A DNA stretch of 64,000 bases from positions 372,001 to 436,000 of the forward strand of contig NZ_SPQZ01000003.1 of NCBI RefSeq assembly GCF_004570845.1, written 5' to 3'. Shown here one piece after another: positions 1 through 11,938 of the stretch. The DNA is from Orlajensenia leifsoniae. Lineage in GTDB: Bacteria > Actinomycetota > Actinomycetes > Actinomycetales > Microbacteriaceae. Every line of letters starts with the position of its first letter. Position 1 is the first letter of the stretch. Under the pieces are notes generated by a model. It was not told the DNA's origin, made no database searches, and saw only the letters and a list, made by a program, of their open reading frames with translations. Position numbers and translations under genes: made by a program.

Positions 1-155
1 AGCTGCCAGCCGATGAAGAGCAGCACGACGACGCCGGCGGTGATCAGCAGTTCGCCCAGGACGCTCAGCACAGTGGCACGACTGCGGCGGCGCTTCGGAC
101 GAGCGGATGCCGCAGCCCTCTGCGGGCTCTCACCTGCGACGGGCCGGTCATCCAT
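1..155 (-). CDS. class E sortase, N-terminal fragment
   Basis: The first 51 codons of a gene that runs off the left edge. The visible part has a short polar N-terminus, a basic stretch (KRRRSR) and the start of a hydrophobic segment (LLITAGVVVLLFIGW), as in a type II membrane-anchored sortase. The catalytic domain lies outside the window. The sortase call rests mainly on the known neighbourhood in Microbacteriaceae, where a class E sortase is divergent from crgA. A TAGAAT -10 hexamer lies only 6 nt upstream of the ATG, so the message is probably leaderless. The family is inferred; the membrane anchor is seen. Confidence 0.55.
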   Translation of the reverse strand, partial: MDDRPVAGESPQRAAASARPKRRRSRATVLSVLGELLITAGVVVLLFIGWQ

Positions 156-160
156 GTGTC

Positions 161-193
161 GATTCTAAGGTGACCGGCTGATCACGATAGAAT
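161..193. promoter_or_regulatory. divergent leaderless promoters of sortase and crgA
   Basis: Two TAGAAT hexamers sit back to back. One, on the minus strand at 166-161, lies 6 nt before the sortase ATG. The other, on the plus strand at 188-193, lies 7 nt before the crgA ATG. Neither start has a Shine-Dalgarno sequence. This spacing places transcription starts at or next to the initiation codons. No convincing -35 element is seen. Confidence 0.55.
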
Positions 194-200
194 CGCGGGC

Positions 201-440
201 ATGGCACGCACCAAGTCGACGAAGCCCGCGCGCGCGGAATCCACCACCAACGCGGACACCCCGAATCCCGTCTGGTTCAAGCCGGTCATGTTCGGGTTCA
301 TGCTGCTCGGACTGGTGTGGATCATCGTCTTCTACGTGAGCAACGCCTCACTCCCGATCCCGTCGATCGGATCGTGGAACATCCTCGTCGGATTCGGCAT
401 CGCCTTCATCGGCTTCCTCATGACCACGCGCTGGCGCTGA
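201..440 (+). CDS. crgA: cell division protein CrgA
   Basis: A 79-residue protein with a basic, polar N-terminus and two membrane helices (about residues 28-47 and 58-76), separated by a short loop with the SLPIPSIGSWN signature seen in CrgA. In actinobacteria CrgA sits at the septum, contacts FtsZ and peptidoglycan synthases, and helps time division. Length and topology match the family. It is read divergently from the sortase and probably has a leaderless mRNA (see 161-193). A strong hairpin terminator follows. Confidence 0.93.
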   Translation: MARTKSTKPARAESTTNADTPNPVWFKPVMFGFMLLGLVWIIVFYVSNASLPIPSIGSWNILVGFGIAFIGFLMTTRWR

Positions 441-458
441 CGCCACCCACGACCACCG

Positions 459-494
459 ACCGCCGGCATCCGTCATGGATGTCGGCGGTTTTTC
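459..494 (+). terminator. terminator of crgA
   Basis: A 13-bp stem (ACCGCCGGCATCC pairing with GGATGTCGGCGGT, one G-U pair) with a 4-5 nt loop, followed by a run of Ts. It lies 18 bp after the crgA stop codon. Confidence 0.85.
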
Positions 495-507
495 GTGTGA
501 CCCGCAC

Positions 508-585
508 GGGGTCAATTACACCGGTGTAATTATCCCCAATGTTAATAAACCTGTGGATAACTTCTGTGGACAAAGCTGTGGAAAA
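508..585. promoter_or_regulatory. palindrome and DnaA-box cluster between convergent genes
   Basis: A perfect 18-bp palindrome, AATTACACCGGTGTAATT (514-531), is flanked by GGGG and CCCC, so the dyad extends over 508-537. It is followed by three DnaA boxes in one orientation: TGTGGATAA (552-560, perfect), TGTGGACAA (565-573) and TGTGGAAAA (577-585). The stretch lies between the crgA terminator and the 3' end of the rhomboid gene and contains no gene. Confidence 0.6.
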
Positions 586-645
586 GGGGAAAGTCACCGG
601 TTCACCCGGTTACACGCCCGGGTGAGGCGGGCGCAGGCCCGGTCG

Positions 646-1503
646 TCAGACCAACGGGAAGATGAAGTAGCGCAGGCTGAGGATCACGAGCAGCAGAGCG
701 AGGCCGGCGATCAGCACGGTCTGGAGGGTGCGCTGACGAACGTTCCGCGTCTCCACGAAGATGAGTCCCATGACGGCACCGGCCACGAGACCGCCGACGT
801 GGGCCTGCCAGGCGATGTTGGTGCCGGGAATGAAGCCGATTACCAGGTTGATGCCCACGAGCACGAGCAACTGCGTCATGTTGCCGCCGAGGCGCCGTTG
901 GATCACGAGGAACGCGCCCATCAGGCCGAAGATGGCCCCGGATGCTCCCACCACCGGCATGTACGGGCTGGCCAGCCAGAGCACCGCGACGGATCCGGCA
1001 AGCCCGCTGATCAGGTAGAGCGCGAGGAATCGGCCGCGGCCGAGCAACCCTTCGAGCAATTGGCCGAAGATCCACAGCGTGTACATGTTCAGAGCGACAT
1101 GGAAGATGAAGCCCGTCGAGTGCACGAAGACCGAGGTGAGCATCCGCCACGGCTCGATGCCGTACTGATCGAGTTGCGGGCTCATGTAGATGCCGGCGAA
1201 CTGCAACGCAGCGGTCACGTTCGACCCGGGAATGAGCTGCAGGATGAAGACGAAGAACGTCACCCCGATGATCGAGTAGGTGACGACGGGCTGGCCGCGC
1301 CCGCTGAGGCGTGTCAGGATCGCGGGCTTGGTACGCGGCGCGTTGGCGCGTTGCTCCTTCATGCACTCCGGGCAGAACACTCCCACGGCGCCAGGGGTCT
1401 GGCATTCGGGGCAGATCGTGCGCCCGCAGCGCTGGCAGAGGATATAGCTCTGCCGATCCGGATGCCGGTAGCAGAAGTCACCGGCATCCGGTCGATTCGT
1501 CAC
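646..1503 (-). CDS. rhomboid family intramembrane serine protease with zinc-finger N-terminus
   Basis: A 285-residue protein from a GTG start chosen because it lies 5 nt after the ppiA stop with a GAGG ribosome site inside the end of ppiA; a much longer upstream reading frame is out of frame with ppiA and is not credible. Residues 11-47 hold eight Cys/His residues (C11, H14, C23, C26, C31, C34, C44, C47), a B-box-like zinc-binding module. The rest is a six- to seven-helix rhomboid domain with the catalytic serine in GASG (S188) and the catalytic histidine in AWQAHVGG (H235). Rhomboids cleave transmembrane helices within the membrane. It forms an operon with ppiA. The substrate is unknown. Confidence 0.92.
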   Translation of the reverse strand: MTNRPDAGDFCYRHPDRQSYILCQRCGRTICPECQTPGAVGVFCPECMKEQRANAPRTKPAILTRLSGRGQPVVTYSIIGVTFFVFILQLIPGSNVTAALQFAGIYMSPQLDQYGIEPWRMLTSVFVHSTGFIFHVALNMYTLWIFGQLLEGLLGRGRFLALYLISGLAGSVAVLWLASPYMPVVGASGAIFGLMGAFLVIQRRLGGNMTQLLVLVGINLVIGFIPGTNIAWQAHVGGLVAGAVMGLIFVETRNVRQRTLQTVLIAGLALLLVILSLRYFIFPLV

Positions 1504-1508
1504 GTGAG

Positions 1509-2048
1509 TCAGACCTCTTCGACGGTGACGCTCTCGATCACGACGTCCTGGAGCGGACGGTCGCGGCCATCGGTGGCGACGGCGCCGAGCTGGTCGACGA
1601 TCTTGCGCGACTCGGGGTCCTCGACGGAGCCGAAGATGGTGTGCTTGCCCTGCAGCCAGGTGGTGGGGGCCGTGGTGATGAAGAACTGCGAACCGTTGGT
1701 TCCGCGGCCGCCCTGGATGCCGGCGTTGGCCATGGCGAGGACGTAGGGCTCGGTGAAGTCGAGCTCGGGGTTGATCTCGTCGTCGAACTGGTAGCCGGGG
1801 CCGCCGATGCCCTGGCCGAGCGGGTCGCCGCCCTGGATCATGAAGTTGGGGATGATGCGGTGGAACACGACGCCGTTGTACAGCGGGTCGGTGCTCTTCT
1901 TGCCGGTGCCGGGGTGGGTCCATTCGATCTCACCGGTGGCGAGGCCGACGAAGTTGCGAACTGTCTTCGGGGCGTGGTTCCCGTAGAGGTTGACCTTGAT
2001 CGGCCCGAGTGTGGTGTTGAGGGTGGCGACTGCCGTGTGCTTGGACAT
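1509..2048 (-). CDS. ppiA: peptidyl-prolyl cis-trans isomerase, cyclophilin type
   Basis: A 179-residue cytoplasmic cyclophilin without a signal peptide. It shows the family core: FHRIIPNFMIQGGDP, GTNGSQFFIT and a tryptophan in TTWLQGKHTIFG, the residues that form the prolyl-isomerase/cyclosporin pocket. I chose the ATG at 2048 (MSKHTAV) because it has an AGGA site at normal spacing; an upstream in-frame ATG would add eight unconserved residues. It is the first gene of a two-gene unit with the rhomboid protease, a pairing common near crgA in actinobacteria. Confidence 0.95.
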   Translation of the reverse strand: MSKHTAVATLNTTLGPIKVNLYGNHAPKTVRNFVGLATGEIEWTHPGTGKKSTDPLYNGVVFHRIIPNFMIQGGDPLGQGIGGPGYQFDDEINPELDFTEPYVLAMANAGIQGGRGTNGSQFFITTAPTTWLQGKHTIFGSVEDPESRKIVDQLGAVATDGRDRPLQDVVIESVTVEEV

Positions 2049-2183
2049 GCAGACAATCCTACAGAGCGGCATCCGCAGGGCTCGCGGGTGTTCGCCGGGG
2101 ACGAACTGTGAACTCGCCGCTAGGAATCAAGCGGATCGGTGGCAAGATGGAAGAAGTTCGCCCCCGATCAATGGAGGTCTTTC

Positions 2184-2714
2184 ATGGGCTTGACTCGCAA
2201 GCGCCGCAAGGAATTGAATCGTCTGCGCGCCAGTGCCGAAGAGCTCTGGAGCCGTCAGCAGGATGTACTCGACCGCGCCAACACCGTTGCACGGGAAGCT
2301 GGGCGCCAGGTCGGCTACCTGACACGCGAAGAGGTCGCACCCCGCGTGCAGTCCTCCTACTCCCAGTACGTGCAGCCCGGAGTCGACGGAGCGCGCAGCT
2401 TCGCGCAGGGCACCGGCAAGAACATCGAGCAGACCGTGCTTCCCGCGGTCGGCACCGCCCTCGGCGCCGTGCTCACCATCGGTGACATCGCGAAGGACAG
2501 GCGCGTGAAGGCCGCCATCGACCGCCTCAACCGGGGCAAGATCACGGTTCCGGTCAACACCGGACCCGGCGTCGGAACCTACCTGGCCGTGGCCGCCGGC
2601 GTCATCGCTGCCGCCGGCGTCGCGTATGCCGTGTGGCAGACCTTCCGCGCCGACGACGAGCTGTGGATCGCCGACGAGCCGCTCCCCGGAGCAGAGTCGG
2701 CAGCCAACGACTGA
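2184..2714 (+). CDS. conserved membrane-anchored protein of unknown function
   Basis: A 176-residue protein I do not recognise beyond being typical of this locus in Microbacteriaceae. The start at 2184 is set by a GGAGGT site 5 nt upstream; a longer in-frame reading would begin at 2139. The N-terminus is basic and probably helical (KRRKELNRLRASAEELW), followed by an amphipathic region and one membrane helix near residues 130-152 (YLAVAAGVIAAAGVAYAVW). An acidic cytoplasmic or periplasmic tail follows. It stands alone between the divergent ppiA and a bidirectional terminator. Confidence 0.7.
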   Translation: MGLTRKRRKELNRLRASAEELWSRQQDVLDRANTVAREAGRQVGYLTREEVAPRVQSSYSQYVQPGVDGARSFAQGTGKNIEQTVLPAVGTALGAVLTIGDIAKDRRVKAAIDRLNRGKITVPVNTGPGVGTYLAVAAGVIAAAGVAYAVWQTFRADDELWIADEPLPGAESAAND

Positions 2715-2732
2715 CGTCGTCCGCTGGACGCT

Positions 2733-2768
2733 GAAGAGCCGTCATCCCCCAGGGGATGGCGGCTCTTC
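2733..2768. terminator. bidirectional terminator
   Basis: A perfect 17-bp stem beginning GAAGAGCCGTCATCCCC with a 2-nt loop. It separates the convergent 2184-2714 gene and the Nudix gene, and its last base abuts the Nudix stop codon. Confidence 0.85.
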
Positions 2769-3221
2769 TCAATCCCGCAGGTAGGTGCCGGTCGGCGGCT
2801 CGGTCTCGTTCAGGGTGAGACCCACGCGCACGAGCTCGACGGTGTGCAGCCGGTCGAGCTGGTCGAGCGGAATCCAGCGGGCCTCGTCGGTGCTGCCGCC
2901 GATCTCGTCGGTGAGGTCGCCTGACACGACGTGCGCGCGGTAGACGATGCGCAACGCCTGCAGAGGGCGGTTCATGGGGCCGGGCCTGTTGCGACCCGGG
3001 ATGATGTGGGTGTCGATGCCGAGCAGTCGGTCGAGCTCGGCGACGTAGCCGGTCTCCTCGAGGATCTCGCGCACAGCGGCCGTCGCCGGATGCTCGCCGT
3101 TCTCGATCCCGCCACCGGGCAGGGTCCAGCCGCTCCGCCCGTGCTCGTTCCAGTGCGAGAGCAGGATGGCGCCATCGCGGACGATGACGCCGTATGCCCC
3201 CACGCGAATGTCCATCCCCAT
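2769..3221 (-). CDS. Nudix hydrolase
   Basis: A 150-residue protein with a complete Nudix box, G-x5-E-x7-REILEETG (GGGIENGEHPATAAVREI then LEETGY), which binds Mg2+ and hydrolyses nucleoside diphosphates linked to another moiety. The substrate cannot be predicted; a housecleaning MutT/ADP-ribose type role is likely. The first ATG at 3221 has an AGGG sequence upstream; ATG at 3215 is an alternative two codons in. It is a stand-alone gene. Confidence 0.9.
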   Translation of the reverse strand: MGMDIRVGAYGVIVRDGAILLSHWNEHGRSGWTLPGGGIENGEHPATAAVREILEETGYVAELDRLLGIDTHIIPGRNRPGPMNRPLQALRIVYRAHVVSGDLTDEIGGSTDEARWIPLDQLDRLHTVELVRVGLTLNETEPPTGTYLRD

Positions 3222-3294
3222 GGGGGCAACCCTACAAGCCGGCTCCGTCGGTGGCGACGGATGCCGCTCTGACGACGGATGCCGCCGCAGGCCG

Positions 3295-3852
3295 TCAGCG
3301 CGCGTCGAGCAGGGTCAGCACCTCCGCCGTCGTGCCCGTCTCGCCGAGCGCCGGGAAGACCCGGGCCACACTGCCGTCATGCGACTCGACCCGTGGATCG
3401 GTCATCGCGTCGGTCGGGAGCGCGACATTGAGGCCCAGATCGTAGGCGGCGCGCGCCGTCGACTCGACGCCGAAGCTCGTGGCGAGACCGGCGACGACGA
3501 CCTGCGTGACGCCGAGATCGACGAGACGAGTGGTGAGGTCGGTGCCGGCGAAGGCGCTCCAGGTCGTGCGTTGCAGCACGATGTCGTCGGGTTGCGGGCT
3601 CAACCGGGGCACGAGCGCGCTCCACTCGGCGGGGAACTCGCGCCCGCCGGGACCATGACCGGTGCGGCCTGTCGGTGTTCCGGTCACCGTCGCCAGCACG
3701 ACAGGGAGCGAGTGCACCCTGAAGGCATCGACGAGGGAGATCGCGCGTTCGATGATCCCGTCGATCGGATGCGCGGACGGGTTGGCGGTCGTTCCTGCCT
3801 GCAGGTCGATCACGAGCAGGGCGGTGGTGGCGTCGAGGGTGGTGATGGGCAC
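3295..3852 (-). CDS. isochorismatase-like hydrolase lacking the catalytic cysteine
   Basis: A 185-residue alpha/beta protein of the isochorismatase/cysteine-hydrolase fold. The first catalytic Asp is present (LLVIDLQ), but the usual Lys position reads RTTWSAF and the nucleophile motif reads GLATSFGVESTAR, with no Cys where classic members have it. This belongs to a recognised subfamily with GVESTAR in place of the Cys motif, so it may have another chemistry or no hydrolase activity. It lies 12 nt downstream of the dehydrogenase at 3865 and is surely cotranscribed with it, under the LacI-type regulator at 4954. Confidence 0.82.
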   Translation of the reverse strand: MPITTLDATTALLVIDLQAGTTANPSAHPIDGIIERAISLVDAFRVHSLPVVLATVTGTPTGRTGHGPGGREFPAEWSALVPRLSPQPDDIVLQRTTWSAFAGTDLTTRLVDLGVTQVVVAGLATSFGVESTARAAYDLGLNVALPTDAMTDPRVESHDGSVARVFPALGETGTTAEVLTLLDAR

Positions 3853-3864
3853 GGTTCTCGTCTT

Positions 3865-4878
3865 TCAGTCGAAGGTGACGACGACCTTGTCGGCCGCCCC
3901 CGGAATGCTCGCGGTCGTCAGGGCCTGCTCGACCTCGCTGAAGGGGAAGGTGTGGCTGACGATGACGGCGAACTTCTCCCAGTGATCGGCGATCTCGCTC
4001 GTCACCTCGAAGATCTCGGTGGGATAGCCCATCGAGGTGACGATGGTCACCTCCGACGCGAGGATCGCCTGGAAGTCGATGGGAACGGGGTGCTTGTGCA
4101 CGCCGACGACGCCGAGGGTCGCGCCCTGCTTCGCAGCCTTGAGGGCCGTGTCGATGACGGCGGGAACACCGGCCGCGTCGAGATAGATGTCGGTACCGGC
4201 GCGCGGAGCTCCCATCGCCGTGGCGCCGGCGCCCTGGATCTCGACGAGGCGCGCGTACACGTCCTCCTCTGCCGAGTTGATGACGGCGTCCGCTCCCACC
4301 GCGAGAGCCTTCTCGAGCCGCGACGGGATGACGTCGACCACGACGACGCTGGCGGCTCCGCTGAGCTTGTAGCCGATCGCCGCTCCCAGGCCGATCGGGC
4401 CGGCCCCGAAGACGACGACCTTGTCGCCTGCCTTCGGAGCGGTGCGGTTCACGGCGTGGCGCGCGACGGCCATCGGCTCGTTCAGGGCCGCGACCTCCCA
4501 CGGAACCTGGGCCGGGATGATGGCGAGCGACCGACCGAGCTCGGCGTCCTCGACCAGGAGGTACTCCGACAGGGCGCCCTGGGGGCCGCCGCTGCCGATG
4601 AGTGCGGATCGCGACGCGATCGGATTGATGACCACGTGATCGCCGACGGTCAGTCCGGACACCTCCGACCCGACCTCCACGACCTCGCCGGCCGGTTCGT
4701 GCCCGATGGGGGTGGCTCCCTCGCGGGGCGGGATGCCACCTCGTGCGATGTAGAAGCTGTCGGAGCCGCAGACTCCGCAGGCGCGCATCCGCACCAGAAC
4801 ATCCGTCGGTCCGACGGTCGGGGTGGGGACGTCGACGACGGCGACGCCTCCGGGTCCGGTGACCAGCACGCTCTTCAT
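3865..4878 (-). CDS. zinc-dependent alcohol dehydrogenase family protein (MDR)
   Basis: A 337-residue medium-chain dehydrogenase. The catalytic zinc ligands are visible as C34/C37 in ACGVCGSD and H60-E61 in IGHEPAGEV. The NAD(P)-binding glycine motif is FGAGPIGLGAA (about 157-166). The four-cysteine structural zinc lobe, normally near residues 90-110, is absent (the region reads SRSALIGSGGPQGALSEY), as in threonine/sorbitol dehydrogenase-like or quinone-reductase-like MDRs. The substrate is probably a polyol or sugar alcohol, given the divergent LacI-type regulator, but that is inference. First gene of a two-gene unit. Confidence 0.88.
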   Translation of the reverse strand: MKSVLVTGPGGVAVVDVPTPTVGPTDVLVRMRACGVCGSDSFYIARGGIPPREGATPIGHEPAGEVVEVGSEVSGLTVGDHVVINPIASRSALIGSGGPQGALSEYLLVEDAELGRSLAIIPAQVPWEVAALNEPMAVARHAVNRTAPKAGDKVVVFGAGPIGLGAAIGYKLSGAASVVVVDVIPSRLEKALAVGADAVINSAEEDVYARLVEIQGAGATAMGAPRAGTDIYLDAAGVPAVIDTALKAAKQGATLGVVGVHKHPVPIDFQAILASEVTIVTSMGYPTEIFEVTSEIADHWEKFAVIVSHTFPFSEVEQALTTASIPGAADKVVVTFD

Positions 4879-4915
4879 CGTCTCGTTCTCCTTGTTCCAG
4901 TGATCTGGGTGGCGG

Positions 4916-4933
4916 CACTAAATCGAATTAGTG
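4916..4933. promoter_or_regulatory. operator of the LacI-type regulator
   Basis: CACTAAATCGAATTAGTG is an 18-bp dyad with only one mismatched pair and the central CG typical of LacI-family operators. It lies midway between the divergent dehydrogenase (start 4878) and the regulator (start 4954), where it could control both. Confidence 0.75.
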
Positions 4934-4953
4934 ACGCTCTCGGAGACAGTAGC

Positions 4954-5901
4954 ATGAGACGGATGAGCGAACGACGAGCGACCATGCGCGACGTCGCCAG
5001 CGCCAGCGGGGTCTCCCCCGCGACCGTGAGCTTCGTGCTCAACGGCGTCTCGGACCAGACCATCTCCCCGGCGACGCGGCAGCGCGTCGAAGAGGCCGCT
5101 CGCGAACTGAACTACGTGCCCCACGGCATCGCTCGGGCACTGCGGGAGGGTTCGTCACGCATCGTCCTCCTCGACCTCGATCCCCTGTTCCGCGGTGGCG
5201 GCACCGAGAGCTATGTGCGCGGCCTCGAGGACGAACTCGCGCAGCACGGTCACGTGCTCCTCGTGCATCACGACAGCGCCGCGTCCCGCTCGTCGATGCA
5301 GGCCGTCATCGACGGTGTGCGCCCGCGGGCTGTCATCAGTCTGTCCGGGCTCTACGGCCCCGAGCGGGATGCCGCAGACGACGGTGGCCGAGTCGATGGA
5401 CTCGCCGCTCACTCGGCCGTCCAGGTGCGCCACCTCGTCGACGCCGGTCACACCAGCATCGCCTTCGCGCTCCCCGATGGCGACCGCGCGACCAGGCTCA
5501 GCGCCGCCAGGCTGCGTTTCGCCGGCGAATCAGCTCGGACGCTGGGAGTGGAGCCTCCGATCGAACTGCGTCTTCCTATCGACCCGACGGATGCGGGCGC
5601 CCGCGTCACCGACTTCCTGGCGCGGCAGCCGAAGGTCACGGCCATCGCGACCTTCGACGACGTGGTCGCCCTCAGGCTGCTCCCCGTACTGCGCACCCTG
5701 GGGATCGCAGTGCCCGAGCGGATCGCCGTCATCGGCTTCGACGACATCGAGTACGGCGCCTTCTCGACGCCGGCGCTCACGAGCGTGCACATCGATGCCG
5801 AGGGCTTCGGCCGCACGGCGGCACGGCGCGCTCTCGGGCTGGACGAGGAGTCGACGTCCCCGGCCGTACCGGCGCACGTGATCCAGCGGGAATCCGCGTA
5901 G
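4954..5901 (+). CDS. LacI family transcriptional regulator
   Basis: A 315-residue repressor. The start at 4954 follows a GGAGA site by 7 nt; ATG at 4963 is also possible. The helix-turn-helix is MRDVASASGVSPATVSFVLN (about residues 11-30) with the hinge helix at ARELNYVPHGIARALR. The rest is a periplasmic-binding-protein-like ligand domain ending in VIGFDDIEYGAFSTPALTSVH. It is slightly shorter than the usual 330-340 residues, mainly in the middle of the first lobe. It is divergent from the dehydrogenase/hydrolase pair and shares the operator at 4916-4933. The ligand is unknown. Confidence 0.92.
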   Translation: MRRMSERRATMRDVASASGVSPATVSFVLNGVSDQTISPATRQRVEEAARELNYVPHGIARALREGSSRIVLLDLDPLFRGGGTESYVRGLEDELAQHGHVLLVHHDSAASRSSMQAVIDGVRPRAVISLSGLYGPERDAADDGGRVDGLAAHSAVQVRHLVDAGHTSIAFALPDGDRATRLSAARLRFAGESARTLGVEPPIELRLPIDPTDAGARVTDFLARQPKVTAIATFDDVVALRLLPVLRTLGIAVPERIAVIGFDDIEYGAFSTPALTSVHIDAEGFGRTAARRALGLDEESTSPAVPAHVIQRESA

Positions 5902-5939
5902 ACCGGCGGAGGGGCGGCATCCGCCTGATGAAGAAAGTG

Positions 5940-6012
5940 TGGAGCCTGGGAGAATCGAACTCCCGACATCCTGCTTGCAAAGCAGGCGCTCTACCAACTG
6001 AGCTAAGGCCCC
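5940..6012 (-). tRNA. tRNA-Ala (UGC)
   Basis: A 73-nt cloverleaf on the minus strand. It has a 7-bp acceptor stem (GGGGCCT/AGGCTCC), D-arm GCTC..GAGC, anticodon loop TTTGCAA with anticodon TGC, T-loop GTTCGATTC and discriminator A. The CCA end is not encoded. It follows tRNA-Ile, as in many actinobacteria downstream of gyrA. Confidence 0.97.
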
Positions 6013-6058
6013 GTGAAACGGGTCGTGCTGTGAAGTTGTATGCGGTGAAAATCACCTG

Positions 6059-6132
6059 TGGGGATACGAGGACTTGAACCTCGGACCTCTTCGTTATCAG
6101 CGAAGCGCTCTAACCGCCTGAGCTATATCCCC
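6059..6132 (-). tRNA. tRNA-Ile (GAU)
   Basis: A 74-nt cloverleaf on the minus strand. The acceptor stem is GGGGATA/TATCCCC, the anticodon loop contains GAT in CTGATAA, the T-loop is GTTCAAGTC and the discriminator is A. No CCA is encoded. It lies between the DUF3566 gene and tRNA-Ala, all read in the same direction. Confidence 0.97.
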
Positions 6133-6207
6133 GAAATGGCCAGATAGAAGACTACCTGACGCAATCCGATTGGAGAAATCGAGTCGATCTCACCGTCGAG
6201 GGGCTGC

Positions 6208-6604
6208 CTAGTTGTTCGTGAAACCGACGAGAACGCCGCCGGTGACCTTCACACTGAGGTTGTAGAGCAACGCCATGATGGCCCCGAGCGCCGTGGTCAC
6301 GACCAGGTTCAACAGCGAGACGACGACGGCGAAGCCCATGACCTGTCCGAGCGACAGGATGGCCTTGAGGTCGTTCGATCCCCCGGCGACATCCTTGAAC
6401 AGCTTGTTCGCCGCATCGAAGATGCCCGTCTGGCTCACGACGGTGTAGACGAGGAAGGTTCCCACGATCGTGACGATCGCGAGGCAGATCGCGACGAGGA
6501 ACGACAGCTTGACGGCCGACCAGAAGTCGACGTACACCAGCCGCAGCCGCACCTGCTTCGACGGCGAGCGTCGGGGTGATTTCTTGGCGAGCTTCTCGGC
6601 AACG

Positions 6605-6612
<8 letters not shown>
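6208..6612 (-). CDS. DUF3566 domain membrane protein
   Basis: A 134-residue protein with a basic N-terminus ([16 protein letters not shown]), a helix at about residues 35-58, a long extracytoplasmic loop and a second helix at about 90-115. This is the DUF3566 protein found directly after gyrA across actinobacteria. It overlaps the end of gyrA by 8 nt, so it is translationally coupled. Its function is unknown; a membrane role near the divisome or in topology sensing has no support in the sequence. Confidence 0.88.
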
Positions 6613-9217
<2,605 letters not shown>

Positions 9218-9281
9218 TCTTCTTTCTCAAGTCCGCTGGTCGAAGGGCGCGACGCAGGAGCCGTCGCGGGATTCGACCGGA

Positions 9282-11303
<2,022 letters not shown>

Positions 11304-11383
11304 CTACCAAACGGGGGTCACACCTGCGGCCACGACAGCCGATCTGAGACACTTTTCGACCGAGTCCGACCGAATTTGTCGCC

Positions 11384-11938
11384 CTAGCCGTAGGTATCGC
11401 GTGGACCACGCCCTGGAATTGATCTGGGGCCCTTTTTCCACGACGGGGCGTCCGGCCCCAGAAAGCGCACCGACGTGATGCCCGCGTCGGGGTACCGCTG
11501 GGCGATCGAGGTCATGATGGCCACCCGCATGAGCCGCAACTGCGTCGCCCAGGCCGTCGACTCGCACTGGACGGTGAGTCGGCCGTCCTCGATTCCGGCG
11601 GGCGTGGAGTGCTTCGCCGTCTCGGCGCCGGCGATCTCGGCCCACGATTCCATCAGCGACGACTGCGCCAGCGGCGACTGCCACCCCAGTTGCGCAGTGA
11701 GCGCGTCGAGCGCGGAGCCGAGGCCCTTCGGATCACGGCCGGGGCCGAATGGCTGGCTGCCGCCGTCCTCCTTGGCCTTGTATCTCTTGCGAGTCAGGCG
11801 CGGCCGCGAGCCCGAGTCGGTGAACACGCCCTTGAGGCGCAGGTAGAACCGGCTGGACTCGGTGTCGGCGAGATCCGCGATCTCGGCGGACTCTTCGGCA
11901 TCCGTTCCACGTGAAACATCGCCCGGAATCTCAGGCAT
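11384..11938 (-). CDS. dciA: DciA/DUF721 family protein, probable DnaB helicase loader
   Basis: A 184-residue protein from the ATG at 11938 (MPEIPGDV), which overlaps the recF stop by 8 nt. The N-terminal third is polar; the C-terminal half holds the DUF721/DciA core (LGWQSPLAQSSLMESWAEI, then DGRLTVQCESTAWATQLRLM). DciA proteins are the ancestral bacterial loaders of the replicative helicase and occupy this recF-gyrB slot in actinobacteria. No DnaC/DnaI-type loader is seen in the window, and dnaB is at 36096. The DNA encoding residues 7-12 carries a parS-like sequence (11903-11918). Confidence 0.88.
   Translation of the reverse strand: MPEIPGDVSRGTDAEESAEIADLADTESSRFYLRLKGVFTDSGSRPRLTRKRYKAKEDGGSQPFGPGRDPKGLGSALDALTAQLGWQSPLAQSSLMESWAEIAGAETAKHSTPAGIEDGRLTVQCESTAWATQLRLMRVAIMTSIAQRYPDAGITSVRFLGPDAPSWKKGPRSIPGRGPRDTYG
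11903..11918. promoter_or_regulatory. parS-like site inside dciA
   Basis: CGTTCCACGTGAAACA differs from the parS consensus TGTTTCACGTGAAACA at positions 1 and 5. It lies in the coding sequence of dciA, about 4 kb left of oriC, while the other sites are to the right. It may be a weak ParB site. Confidence 0.45.

Noticed and set aside
3166-4953. Extension of the LacI regulator upstream to a 911-residue protein
   Set aside because: The extra part is antisense to the dehydrogenase and hydrolase genes and has no homology-like features; a good ribosome site marks the start at 4954.
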